Positions 1-11,022 of a stretch of 64,000 bases of DNA are shown in pieces; positions within the stretch are counted from its first letter, which is position 1; every line of letters begins with the position of its first letter. The stretch is from Cercis canadensis (lineage: Eukaryota > Streptophyta > Magnoliopsida > Fabales > Fabaceae). Made by a program: the position numbers and the translations under genes. A model generated the notes under the pieces. That model was given only the letters and a program-made list of their open reading frames with translations, ran no database searches and had not been told where the DNA came from. The stretch spans positions 37,711-101,710 of the forward strand of contig QAOA01005530.1 of NCBI GenBank assembly GCA_003255065.1. The letters are read 5' to 3'.

Positions 1-838
1 CTCATTATATGCCTATGTACAAAAATACCATGTTATTACATTACCTTAGGGAATGAGAAAGCATTGGTTCATTGTCTTAAAGGAGCTCTTATGCTTGTGG
101 GTAATTAATAGTACAAGTGTGGATGTTGTGAATTCTAATGTGCAAAGTAATATGTGAAAAAAAGAAAGAAAAAGAAAAAAAAAAAGAGCCAATTGGTTTT
201 GAAAAAAAAAAAAATCTAAATTGTGAAAAAGGAAAAGAAAAAGAAAAGGAAAGAATATGTGCAAAGGAAGGAGAATATGCTTTACACACTTAAAATTTAA
301 TGTTTGTCATTTGAGTTTATCTCCAATATTATTTTATTCTCTTTGAGTTTTTACCTTGTGATATCAATTTTAATTCATTAATTGACCTTTACATTGGCCT
401 TATTACAACCTTAAATAAAGTCCTCTTGATTTGTGTGTGCATTTGTTTGAGTAGTGAAGAAGTAGAAGATAAGCAAGCTTATAGTAGTGCATCTCTTCAT
501 GAGTTTGATTGAGTGAAATACCTAATTTCTAAACACTTGAGGGATTGAGAGTAAGAGTATATCTTGTGAGGATCTATTATTCTTGACTTATGCTTTCCAA
601 TTGAAGTTACCTTGTTTGTTGATTTTGAATGAAAATAAATTTTATTTCATAAATGTTGTGACTTCCTTGAATCTTTAATTGCTCATCTTACTTATGGTAT
701 GAACTTCTGCATATCTTAAATATCATTGGGAAGTGATCTTTTAGTTTTTAAATTTGTTTTTGTTTTGTTCTTCTTGCTTTTCTTAGTTTTGGAATTTTAG
801 TTTGTCCGAGACATGCAAAAGCTAAGTGTGTGGGAATT
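1..838 (+). mobile_element. 3' internal region of an Athila-like Ty3/gypsy element, truncated by window edge
   Basis: Non-coding, A-rich region leading up to an LTR. The stretch around 470-640 resembles, on the opposite strand, the pol-to-LTR spacer of the complete Athila-like element around 9160-9300 (shared phrases such as ACACTTGAGGGA and TATCTTGTGAG). It ends in a purine-rich tract with AAGCTAAGTGTG then TGGGAATT at about 816-838, matching the tract beside the 3' LTR of the complete element. No coding frame is credible: the A-rich frames at 46-289 are low complexity. The body of the element lies left of the window. Confidence 0.6.
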
Positions 839-2256
839 TGATGAACACACTTTTTATACAATAGTTGTCCCTTATACTTAGTCTTTTAAACCTCTTTTGG
901 GCTGAATTGAATAGACTTGGACCTCATTTGATGACCTTGGATCCATTTGTGCCTAATTGCAATTTCCAGCAATACTGAGCATTTTATGTTGTCTCTGTAT
1001 TTTGTGCATATCTTGAGTTCTGGATGTCTAAAAATTCTGAGTCATACATTGTAGGAAAGCTGAGAGAATTGAATACAACTTTCTTTCAGGGCTCCAAAGC
1101 CAATTCGGACGTCCAGAAGGTCATATGCAGCTTGGAAGCCAGAGAAGACATGCTGTCGCAGGATCCTGACCTACATACAGTGTTTGGGCCATAACTTCAG
1201 CTGTAGATGTCATATGAACTTGAAACTAGTACCATTGGAAATCTAACAGATAGAGCTTCAATTGTTATGAAGACTAGTTTACCTTATTTTATATTAAAAA
1301 TGGTCTTATTTGCGGTTGAAGTTGGCTGATGGTTTCAGACACCTATTGGCACTTAAATGGGCATAACTTCCTTATGACAAGTCCAAATGGGCCAAGCCAA
1401 AGCCCAATTAAAGCTAAGGCCCATGGGAACAAGTGTGCCCTAAGGGCGATTTGGGTGTGCATGTAATTTTGAATGTCTATATCAGCACAAAGGGGCAGCC
1501 GAAATTGAAATCAAGTCATTAGATATTTTAGACAATTTTTGAGCTTTCCTTAGTCTTTAAGTTTTTTCTTTAGATATTTTGTAAAAACTTGACTTCTCTT
1601 GTTCATGGAGGGCTAATTCATTAAATCAATCCAGGTTTTGGTTATTCTGATTATTGGTTTTGAGATTATGTGTTGTTGTTATTCATTTAGTTGCTAATCA
1701 AGTTCTTTCAATCATCTGAAATATTCTGTTTAAATTGCTTAATTCGGATTTGGATTTTCATATTCTGTTTGCATGTGATAAAAGAGGATTGTATGGTTAA
1801 TTAATGGTTCTAAGCTTGGACGGATTAATTACCTTGGCTGGATTCTGGACTTAGGTTAAACTGGACTTGAATGTTTGCTGAATTCATTTAGTCTCCTGTT
1901 GAACCGAATTCTGGTTGCTTAACCAGTGGACATCCATAAAACATTGAGAGGCTTCTTGATATGTTTTAATGGCCAAGAACATGGTTAATAATTAAATGGA
2001 TCCTTGAAAATCAAGGATGGATCAAAATCAGAATTAGTTAAGACTTGGATTGGTTGTTTTCCCTAAAACTTTACCACTTACAATTAATTTTTGTCAAATA
2101 CTTGAACAAACAAAACCCCCATGTTGATATAGTTCTTAATATGATTCACTAAATAGAACAATCCTTAGGTTCGACTTAGGGCTGCCTTATGCTACAAGTA
2201 ACTTAGGTAACCGACCTTAAACTTTAACTAATTTAAGGAGCCTTGGCAGCTCGTCA
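839..2256 (+). repeat. 3' LTR of the Athila-like element
   Basis: The LTR starts with TGATGAACACAC directly after the purine tract and ends with CTCGTCA. The start (ATACAATAGTTG, CTTATACTTAGTC) and end (CCTTAGG to CTCGTCA) parallel the LTRs of the complete element at 7709-21712, which start TGATAACACATT and end CACCCGTCA on its coding strand. About 1.42 kb. The 5-bp target site TTAAT would follow at 2257-2261, but the partner LTR is outside the window, so it cannot be verified. The right part (from about 1003) is included in the tandem duplication. Confidence 0.65.
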
Positions 2257-4472
2257 TTAATACCAAATTTCTTTGTTGAGGAAACACATACATCAAAACT
2301 TCCTCAATAACTTCAGTCATGTATTGAAGGTATGAAATCTACAATATGCCATGCCAGCCCCCAAAGCCCAGAAGAAAGAGGAGAAGAAATGGAGAAATTA
2401 TGACCATATATTCCAAACTATCCACTACCAAGGCAAAGAAAGACCGCACATCAAAATGGCTTTCACACTTCACAAAAGTGGCTTTAATCCAACGTAGTGT
2501 CACAAAATATGCTCTGTTAACAAAACTATCCTTAATGCCATTAACTATTTCTTTGCACCACCTGTAGACTCTAGAGGCGGTTTAACTATGGTTAGTTGGC
2601 CACCTTCCTTCTTAGCAACAGTGGCTGCTTTAATCTCATTGCAGTGGTTAATAAATTTGCTTACCTCCTGGTTTAACCAAAGTCAAACAAAAAACAAAAA
2701 TCAATAATTTCAATTAACAATAACAAATAGGAAGAAATTGTGCATATCTTGAGTTCTGGATGTCTAAAAATTCTGAGTCATACCTTGTAGGAAAGCTGAG
2801 AGAATTGAATACAACTTTCTTTCAGGGCTCCAAAGCCAATTCGGACGTCCAGAAAGTCATATGCAGCCTAGAAGCCAAAGAAGACATGCTGTCGCAGGAT
2901 CCTGACCTACATACAGTATTTGAGCCATAACTTGAGCTGTGGATGTCATATGAACTTGAAACTAGTACCATTGAAAATCTAATAGATAGAGCTTCAATTG
3001 TTATGAAGACTAGTTTACCATATTTTATATTAAAAATGGTCTTATTTGCGGTCGAAGTTGGCTGATGGTTCCAGACACCTATTGGCACTTAAATGGGCAT
3101 AACTTCCTTATGACAAGTCCAAATGGGCCAAACCAAAGCCCAATTAAAGCTAAGGCCCATGGGAACAAGTGTGCCCTAAGGGCAATTTAGGTGTACATGT
3201 AATTTTGAATATCTATATCAGCACAAAGGGGTAGCCGAAATTGAAATCAAGTCATTAGATATTTTAGACAATTTTTGAGCTTTCCTTAGTCTTTAAGTTT
3301 TCTCTTTAGATATTTTGTAAAAACTTGACTTCTCTTGTTCATGGAGGGCTAATTCATCAAATCAATCCAGGTTTTGGCTATTCTAGTTATTGGTTTTGAG
3401 ATTATGTGTTGTTGTTATTCATTTAGTTGCTAATCAAGTTCTTTCAATCCTCTGAAATATTCTGTTTGAATTGCTTAATTCGGATTTGGATTTTCATATT
3501 CTGTTTGCATGTGATAAAAGAGGATTGTATGGTTAATTAATGGTTCTAAGCTTGGACGGATTAATTACCTTGGCTGGATTCTGGACTTAGGTTAAACTGG
3601 ACTTGAATGTTTGCTGAATTCATTTAGTCTCCTGTTGAACCGAATTTTGGTTGCTTAACCAGTGGACATCCATAAAACATTGAGAGGCTTCTTGATATGT
3701 TTTAAAGGCCAAGAACATGGTTAATAATTAAATGGATCCTTGGAAATCAAGGATGGATCAAAATCAGAATTAGTTAAGACTTGGATTGGTTGTTTTCCCT
3801 AAAACTTTACCACTTACAATTAATTTTTGTCAAACACTTGAACAAACAAAACCCCCATGTTGATATAGTTCTTAATATGATTCACTAAATAGAACAATCC
3901 TTAGGTTTAACTTAGGGCTGCCTTATGCTACAAGTAGCTTAGGTAACCGACCTTAAACTTTAACTAATTTAAGGAGCCTTGGCAGCTCGTCGTTAATACC
4001 AAATTTCTTTGTTGAGGAAACACATACATCAAAACTTCCTCAATAACTTCAGTCATGTATTGAAGGTATGAAATCTACAATATGTCATGCCAGCCCCCAA
4101 AGCCCAGAAGAAAAAGGAGAAGAAATGGAGAAATTATGACCATATATTCCAAACTATCCTCTACCAAGGCAAAGAAAGACCGCAACATCAAAATGGCTTT
4201 CACACTTCACAAAAGTGGCTTTAATCCTACGTAGTATCACAAAATATGCTCTGTTAACAAAACTATCCTTAATGCCATTAACTATTTCTTTGCACCACCT
4301 GTAGACTCTAGAGGCGGTTTAACTATGGTTAGTTGGCCACCTTCCTTCTTAGCAACAGTGGCTGCTTTAATCTCATTGCAGTGGTTAATAAATTTGCTTA
4401 CCTCCTGGTTTAACCAAAGTCAAACAAAAAAAAAATCAATAATTTCAATTAACAATAACAAGTAGGAAGAAA
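1003..4472. repeat. Tandem duplication, two ~1.74-kb units (1003-2738 and 2739-4472)
   Basis: The sequence from about 1003 to 2738 is repeated head to tail at 2739-4472 with only scattered substitutions and small indels. Each unit carries the 3' part of the Athila-like LTR, then the 3' UTR and terminal coding exon (antisense) of the small gene at 4282-5506, then the start of its last intron. The right unit is joined to the rest of the gene, so the left unit's exon is an orphan copy. The LTR start (839-1002) is present only once, showing the duplication arose after the retroelement inserted. Confidence 0.9.
2545..2667 (-). pseudogene. Orphan duplicated terminal exon of the small lysine-rich protein gene
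   Basis: The 123-bp exon copy reads in frame from EVSKFINHCNEIKAAT through EGGQLTIVKPP to a stop, with an intact 3' splice acceptor (CAG/GAG) at its upstream end. It is nearly identical to the exon at 4282-4404. No upstream exons accompany this copy, so it can only be used if the transcript of the gene to the right reads through the first terminal exon and splices to it. Confidence 0.7.
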
Positions 4473-5506
4473 AACATATTTGACGGGCTGTATTGGTTCA
4501 AATAAATAATCTGATAGGAAACATGAGTAGGATTACAGAGTGTAGGTTTCTTATTGAGTTGATGTTATCCCATTCATGCCAATAGCCTAACTTAGTGGAC
4601 TGCGATGCTATAATTTTCCAGACATAAACACATATCTTTTTTGCATCATTGAATATGGCCCCCGCCACTCCCAAAAGAAAAGCACACATAAAACTAAACC
4701 CAGAGTTTCCCCGGCTTCTTTGGAAAGATTCAGAATAATAGTCATAAAATCGGGCATAGTATAAACTATAAAGAATGTTTTCCAATCCTATTGCTCCCAT
4801 TTTTACCTCACCTGAACCCAGTGCACAACCTTAAACAGCCAGTAACTAGCTTTCACTACAAGCAAAGCTTAATAATACATGAACACAGACTTCAATGTGG
4901 CAAGTAAATTCACTATCTTTTTCATCTAAATTTAGTGGCCTAATGCATGCTACTTAACATTTCACCATCATAAAACAAATGGAGTGCAGATACTATAAGC
5001 AGAGCAAGGAACTCATAGGGCTGCAAACTACTATCTTTAAGAAAATTTGCAAACTCACTGAAACCCAATTTTAAAAAATTAACTTTGTCCTATAAAGAAA
5101 TCCAATTTATTGATCATAATAATATTCCTGGAATTTTGAGTAGAAACCCAGGATGAACATAGGGCAATGTCAACTTTAAAATGTTATTCGCATCCCAAGT
5201 TGCCCAGTAAGAATAAAGCAAGTAGCAATCAAAATCAGAGAGCGAGGAATTAAAGGAACTCACACGATCAGTATCCATATCCTGTGTAAACTTGGATGGC
5301 TTCACGAATTTCTTTCCTGCGAAAACCGTGGCCAATTATAAACAGCTCTTGCAAATTCTAAATAATATAAAAAGAAAGAGAGAGAGAGAAAGCAAGGGAT
5401 GGAGATGGACAATACCTTTCTTAGTCTTAGGATCTTTCCCATGACGATTGGGAGGGATTGACTTCTTCTTCTTTTGCCCCTTGAAGAGGTTAGCTTTCTA
5501 CGTCAT
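4282..5506 (-). CDS. Small lysine-rich conserved plant protein, 3 exons, probable pseudogene or misread start
   Basis: Exons on the minus strand: 5506-5416, 5316-5264 and 4404-4282; all junctions are GT/AG and phases agree (89 codons in total). Exon 1 encodes a basic stretch (ANLFKGQKKKKSIPPNRHGK), exon 2 FVKPSKFTQDMDTDR, exon 3 EVSKFINHCNEIKAAT to GGAKK-stop. The K-rich start followed by a short helical region recalls small nucleolar or ribosome-associated proteins (UPF0390/DUF2462-like pattern), but I do not recognise the family with certainty. Odd point: the only nearby ATG (5506-5504) is followed at codon 3 by TAG (5500-5498), so either the gene is broken or the true start lies in another exon spliced at that AG. 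The last exon and 3' UTR are duplicated to the left. Confidence 0.5.
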
Positions 5507-5557
5507 TTCTCTATGCTTCTCCTTCAGGATTGGGAATTCAATACCTTAGGGGAAATA

Positions 5558-5760
5558 CTAGGCTGGAACTATTGGCGTAATGTACTCCAAGAATTGATCC
5601 AAATTAGACATGTCGCTGGTATCCTTTGAAGAAATCGAACAATCGAAAGACGAGCCACGCCTGTTCTCCGACACACCCGAGGAAGATGTTCTAGACAAGG
5701 TAGACCTCTTTTGTGTCTGTGTTTGTGACTACTTCTGCCGCACAAATGGAGATGGAGAAG
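5558..5760 (-). pseudogene. 5' fragment of a DUF789-family gene
   Basis: On the minus strand a frame reads SSSGVSENRRGSSFDC and, from the ATG at 5611-5609, MSNLDQFLEYITPIVPA before a TAG at 5560-5558. The LDxFLEYxTPxVPA block is the conserved start of plant DUF789 proteins of unknown function. After the stop the frame runs on towards the small basic gene with a further stop, and the rest of the DUF789 domain is absent. I take it as a truncated fragment, fused by proximity to the 5' end of the neighbouring small gene, whose transcription it might supply. Confidence 0.45.
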
Positions 5761-5879
5761 TCACAGATGGGTTTCAAAACGTTGATGGAAGAAACTGAGA
5801 GATACACATAAGGTCGATGGTGAGAGATCTTACAGAGAATGTCGAAGGTGAGAGATGTTGAGGGATAGAATTGCCCATA

Positions 5880-6102
5880 AATTTACAAAACAGCTTGCCG
5901 GTCATCCTTCAAAATAGCTTTTGCACATGGATTTTTTAATAAGCTTAAAAAAATAGCTTCATAAAATAAGTTAAAAATAGTTTTTTAAGTGTTAATACGC
6001 TACTTATATAAGCTGATCTAAACACTATTTTTTTAACATAAAAACACTTATATTAGTAGAAAAGCTCTAATAAACTATAAGTTATGCTATCCAAACGGGG
6101 CC
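5880..6102. other. AT-rich stretch ending in a MITE-like terminus
   Basis: The right edge reads, on the minus strand, GGCCCCGTTTGGATAGC next to a TTA trinucleotide (6103-6105), which resembles the ends of PIF/Harbinger or hAT MITEs. The opposite terminus was not found, so only one end is supported. The interior is AT-rich and non-coding. Confidence 0.3.
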
Positions 6103-6105
6103 TTA

Positions 6106-7708
6106 GTTAAATTACCTCTTGTAAGGTCCTTGCCATGTCTAGCTAACATGCAACTGCTTTAAAGACTATGTGGTTCTTTTGCCAACCTCCATCTCAACTT
6201 AGCCATGAAGGCTAGATTTCTTATCTTAGTTTTTTTCAGACCCAAGCCACATTTTTTCTTGTGTTTTGTTATTTTCTCCCAGCCATTCCCTTTGTTTTCG
6301 GAGTGGCCCCAAACAAAGTTTCTAATTGATTTATCAACATTGATGCAAATCGATTTTGGAAGAGCTACACCTGCATGTAGTAAGTGGGGATCACTGCTAA
6401 AACTAAATTTGCAAGGGTAATTCTTCCAGCTTGGGATAAGAACTTTTGTTGCCACCCTCAACCATTTAGTCACCTTATCACAAATAAATTGGAAATGACC
6501 CCGTGAAGTTCTATCAATGCCTAAGGGAAAACCTAGATATTTTCCAAGGGAATCTGAGTCTCTGAATGGGAGATGAAGATTTATTTTTTCTTTTTCTTTT
6601 GTGGACATAGCTGAAGAGAACCAAGAATAGGATTTGGAGATATTAATTTCTAGACCCGAAACTTTGCTGAAATCCTCTAAGACCTTGGCAACATAGGACA
6701 CATGATTTTCTTCAGCCTAGGCAAACAGGATAATGTCATTTGCAAATAGCAAATGTGAGATAGAAATGTTGGAACCTCTAAAAGAAAAAGGTTTCCACTT
6801 TTTCCTATCAACCTTTTCTTGAATCATTTTGGAAAGAACCTCCATGCAGAGGATAAAAATCTAAGGAGAGAGGAGATCCCCTTGCCTAATCCCTCTTGAA
6901 GTATGAAAGGCTTCTGATTTACTTCCATTGATGAGGATGGAGGATTCAATTGAGGTAATACAACTCATGATAATGTTCACCCAAGAGGAAGGAAAATTAA
7001 AAGATTGGAGGACTTCCTGGATAAAATTCCAATCCAATTTGTCGTAAGCTTTGTCAAGATCCAGTTTAATGGTCATCCAACATGTCTCTCCTTTCTTTCT
7101 TTTCATATCGTGAAGGATTTCTTGCGCAACAAGCACATTATCTATGGTTTTCCTACTAGGAACAAAGGCTCATTGGAGAGGGAGACCAGATCAGGAATAA
7201 AAGGTTTCAAACGAGTCATAAGGATTTTTTAGACCACTTTGTAATAGGAATTGCAGAGGTTGATGGGACGGAATTGGTTGATTGATTTCGGGTTTGCACT
7301 TTTGGGGATTAAACATATCAATGTTTTGTTCTAGCAAGGTGGAATAGTTTGTTGTTCAAAAACTCTTTGAATATCCCTACAGAAAGTTCCTTTAACGTCA
7401 TCCCAAAAGGTTTGATAGAAACCTGCATGGATCCCATCTATCCCTGGAGCTTTAAAAGGCTTTATAGCCCAAAGGGCATGTTTAATTTCCGGAGTAAAAG
7501 TGATGTCAATTTGGATGTCATTTGGAACAAGTTGGCCAGTGAAAGAAATATGAACATCTGCAAGGGAAGAAGCACGATTTGCCAGAGAAAAAATTCCTTT
7601 GAAATGGTTTACAATCAAGTTCCTGATATCCTGAGGCTCAAATATCCAATTTCCAACCGAACCTTTAATGCCACAAAGCATGTTAATCCTTCTGCGATTG
7701 ATGGTAGA
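6106..7708 (-). mobile_element. L1-type LINE, segment 3: reverse transcriptase part of ORF2
   Basis: Minus-strand frames at 7681-7331, 7136-6861 and 6701-6159 carry LINE RT blocks: FKAPGIDGIHAGFYQ (finger region), KLDLDKAYDKLDW (palm), GIRQGDLLSP, and SGLEINISKS with KYLGFPLG downstream. The frame is broken by stops and shifts (for example near 7140-7330 and 6710-6860), so it is dead. The zinc-binding C-terminus expected after RT is missing; the LINE stops around 6106 against the MITE-like end. The 5' edge at 7708 is the insertion point of the Athila-like element; the LINE continues at 21713 in the same strand and frame. Confidence 0.85.
7704..7708. repeat. Left target-site duplication GTAGA of the Athila-like element
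   Basis: GTAGA directly precedes the TG of the left LTR and recurs at 21713-21717 directly after the right LTR. Both copies lie in LINE ORF2 and the LINE reading frame continues across the insertion, which independently confirms the boundaries. Confidence 0.95.
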
Positions 7709-9003
7709 TGACGGGTGCCGAACCGTACAAAATTACAATACTAATTGCAACTAAATTGTAGTATAGGATGCAACCAATGTCGTCTCCCAAGGATTCACTA
7801 GAACAATTAATCTATTAGAACTTAAGCAGGAACAAAATTGGGGAGGGGGGTTTGTTGTTAAATGCAGAATAATCAGAATTCAAAAAACAGTAAATAGGAT
7901 TTAATCAAATAAGAGAAAACGTAATCAACTCAAGCAGGCAACCAAACCCTAATCCATCCTTGTTCACTAAAGATAACCTAGATCTTATTTAATTCTTGGT
8001 TAAGTGTTACTTGGAACCCCTAACAGTAACACTTAGAATTCCTATTGATTTACCAATCAGGATTCAATTAATCATGGAATTAAGAATCTAGGCAACCACT
8101 TTATATCACTAAATCTAGATTAATTTAAGAATTGAATTATCCAAGCTAACTATATATTAAAAATCTTTAAAATATGATTATCAATCTAATTACTGTGATG
8201 AATCTAATCAACCGATTTAAATTCATATAAAGCATGCATGCAATCAAAATACCATTCAATCACATGAATAAGTGAAGAAGCAGTAATTCAAATTAAATTA
8301 AATCAAACCCGGTTGAAGCACAGGAACTTTGGATTATTAAGTTTGGCTCCTCTTGAATTGATTACAAACAAACTTAGCTTTCCATGGAAGACTTAAACAG
8401 AAGCAAAGGTAGAAATTCAAATTCAGCAACAGGAGGCAGCAGCAGCAGCTCAAGGTAATTTCGTATATGATTTTTCTCAACAACTTGAGAATAAATACTA
8501 GTTGATTGCCTCCTCTAGGTTTCCTAATTACAAAATAAACTTAATTTCCTAAATTATCAATGGTAAAAATGTGATCAAGCCCTAGTGTCATGTGTGCTTG
8601 CCCAATAAGTAGATGTTGACCCAAAAAAATATGCTCTGGTCCAATAGGCAGGCCTATGGAGAGGAATCAGTCAATGCTTGGCGGATGCAAAAAATCTAGA
8701 CTTCTTGCATGTGAATTTTAGTTGTCTAGATTCGAGAATCAGCTTCTGGCCTCTTCATATGAAATGTATAATTTTCTGTCATCTTTCCAACGAAACTAGA
8801 ATCACATAAATTGGATATTTGCAACTCAAGATATGATGAAAAATATAAGAAGTGCCAGAATTCAACAGTTATGCAATTAAAATCTATAAAGACTAACAAG
8901 TCCAAATCTACAAAACATGTCTAAAGGACATAAAAATCACTAGAAACACACACTAAAAGACTAAGTATAAGGGAAACAAATAGTGTAAAATAATGTGTTA
9001 TCA
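7709..9003 (-). repeat. 3' LTR of the Athila-like element
   Basis: Plus-strand start TGACGGGTGCCG and end TGTGTTATCA. It matches the right copy throughout with scattered substitutions and small indels, for example an extra run around AAAATTGGGGAGGGG near 7835 that the right copy lacks. Confidence 0.95.
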
Positions 9004-10577
9004 AATTCTCCCACACTTAGCTTTTTGCACTATTGGGCAAAATCACAAGAAACAAACTAACTAGAATAAAAAGATAGCTCTCCAATCAAATCAAGAATGC
9101 AAAGATTAAGGTAAGAAAACAATTCAAACTTAAAGAAACAGCAACACTCATGGAACATCTCTTGACAACTAGAGAACAAAAAATATGACAATTTCATTTA
9201 ATAGGAATGAGTCAAAGTAGATAGCATCTCACAAGATAAATAAATGCTTTCAATTCCCTCAAGTGTCTAAGGTAAGTATTTATCTCCAATCATCCTATCA
9301 AAATCACACTAATATAAGCTTGTTCACTTTTTCAATATCCACTACCTATGTCACATGTATAACATAAATCAAAAGGACTTTTAAAGGGTTGTAATGGGGA
9401 AATGTAAAAAAATGACAAGAATATGAAAAAATGGCTAAAACACCCAAGGAATCACAAAGAACATCTAATTATGAAGAATTTCACTACTTTATGCATCTTC
9501 ACTTTGGGCTTCAACTCATTTTTACTTTTCCCAAAACAACTTTATTCTTTTGCTGCTGCTGTATTTTTTTTTTCATTTTTCATTTTTTTTGAAACATAAC
9601 ACTTAACAATTCAGCCACAACCAATTATTTTTTTTTTTTTTTTAAGAATTCACTCCATTTTTATTCAATGCAATGCTCTTTAATTCCTAAGGGTTGGGTA
9701 GGACATGGTTTTACACTTAGACTTGAAATGAGCTACACATGAAAGAAATGATCATTAGGCTCAAAAGGGGTAATCAAAGGATAACATCAAAGTTAGCTAT
9801 TTGGTCAAATAGCTTCTCAAAGAAAGGAATTCCTTAATCACTTTTATGCATGCATGTGCAAATGTAACATCAACTAAGAAACAGAACAAGTTCTAGAGTG
9901 TCAAAATGATAGATGAAAACACACAAGAAATAATCATGACATATGATTCAAATCTTCACAGCTTTTAAGACTACCAAGAATCAACTCATTCAAATCAAAT
10001 TTTGTTGTCATACCACTTAAATTCAAGAAGCAAGATAATTGTCCACTCATGTTGTAGCACTTTAGAATTAAAATTGCTTCAAACTACTCTCTTCAAAACT
10101 TCTAAATTAATTGGAAAGAACCAAAAAATTCTAAAAACAAAACAGAAAAACAGCAAAGCAAAAAGAAAACAGAAAATATAATTTTAAATGACAAAAACAG
10201 CAAAGCAAAATAACATAAAATAGTGAAACAACATGCTAAAAGCATAGAAAACAGTGAGCAGAAAACCCAAAAACAGAAAAATAGTGAATTAAATAACAGA
10301 AAAATTGCATACAGAAAGTTTTAAAAACACATTTACCCATACAACCATATTTTTTCAACATCCCCGCCCCACTAAATCCCCATATGCCCCATGCCCCGCC
10401 CCATTTACCCATATAACCATATTTTTTTAAATATACACAATTTACAAGTTTAATCTATCGATCACGATTTTTAATTAAAATTCAAGTTTAATAGAACAAG
10501 ATAATATAAATAATGCTCAAATAACATCATCAAGAATTCAAGATATCCTCAAACAACAACAATAACATAAATAATAT

Positions 10578-10753
10578 TTGATGAACACACTTTTTATACA
10601 ATAGTTATTCCTCATACTTAGTCTTTTAAACCTCTTTTGGGCTGAATTGCATAGACTTAGACCTCATTTCATGACTTAGGATCCATTTATGCTTAATTGC
10701 AATTTCCAGCAATACTGGGCATTATATGCTGTCTCTGTGTTTCAGGCATATCT
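10578..10753 (+). repeat. LTR fragment of the 839-2256 type, opposite in orientation to the host element
   Basis: TGATGAACACACTTTTTATA and the following ~170 bp are nearly identical to the LTR start at 839-1010, on the plus strand, while the host element runs on the minus strand. It breaks off at the N run. This is either a nested insertion whose remainder is hidden in the gap or a chimeric assembly. Confidence 0.75.
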
Positions 10754-10814
10754 NNNNNNNNNNNNNNNNNNNNNNNNNNNNNNNNNNNNNNNNNNNNNNN
10801 NNNNNNNNNNNNNN
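10754..10814. other. Assembly gap (61 Ns)
   Basis: A run of unknown bases followed by a (TA)n microsatellite at 10815-10834. Confidence 1.
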
Positions 10815-10846
10815 TATATATATATATATATATATTATTTATATAC

Positions 10847-11018
10847 AGTGCGGGACGGGGCGGGGTGGGGCAGGGCTTCCCCATCCCCAGACCCGCCCCT
10901 ATCAAATTACCCATCCCCATCCCCATATCTATTTTTTTGCCCTATACCCATACCCAAACGGGTAAAAAAATTGGGGCCCCATTGGGTCTGGGGCAAATTG
11001 CCATCCCTACCTCCTCCA
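10847..11018. repeat. G/C-rich dispersed repeat, copy 1
   Basis: The sequence begins TACAGTGCGGGACGGGG, contains CCATACCCAAACGGGTAAA and ends TGCCATCCCTACC. A diverged copy with the same order of blocks, also preceded by a TA-rich tract, is at 57713-57870. The pattern of GGGATGGCAA at one end and GGCGGG at the other resembles non-autonomous plant DNA transposons, but no clean inverted repeat was established. Confidence 0.5.
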
Positions 11019-11022
11019 CCAC

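Larger units (their letters stand above)
9004..11022 (-). other. pol-to-LTR spacer of the Athila-like element with nested repeats
   Basis: About 2 kb without a coding frame. 9004-9020 is the polypurine tract (minus strand). 9020-10320 is A/T-rich spacer resembling the opposite-strand sequence at 1-838. From about 10340 it contains C-rich phrases (CATCCCCGCCCC), a plus-strand LTR fragment (10578-10753), an N gap and a G-rich repeat. Frames crossing the N run are artefacts. Confidence 0.6.

Noticed and set aside
46-289. Minus-strand frames rich in F/L/S
   Set aside because: They arise from A/GA-rich low-complexity DNA and contain no domain.
2822-3088. 88-codon minus-strand frame
   Set aside because: It lies within the duplicated LTR, is absent as an intact frame from the other copy, and has no motif.
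4498-4800. 100-codon minus-strand frame
   Set aside because: It lies in the last intron of the small gene, has no recognisable domain and does not fit the exon phases.
7349-7711. 120-codon plus-strand frame
   Set aside because: Antisense shadow of the LINE reverse transcriptase.
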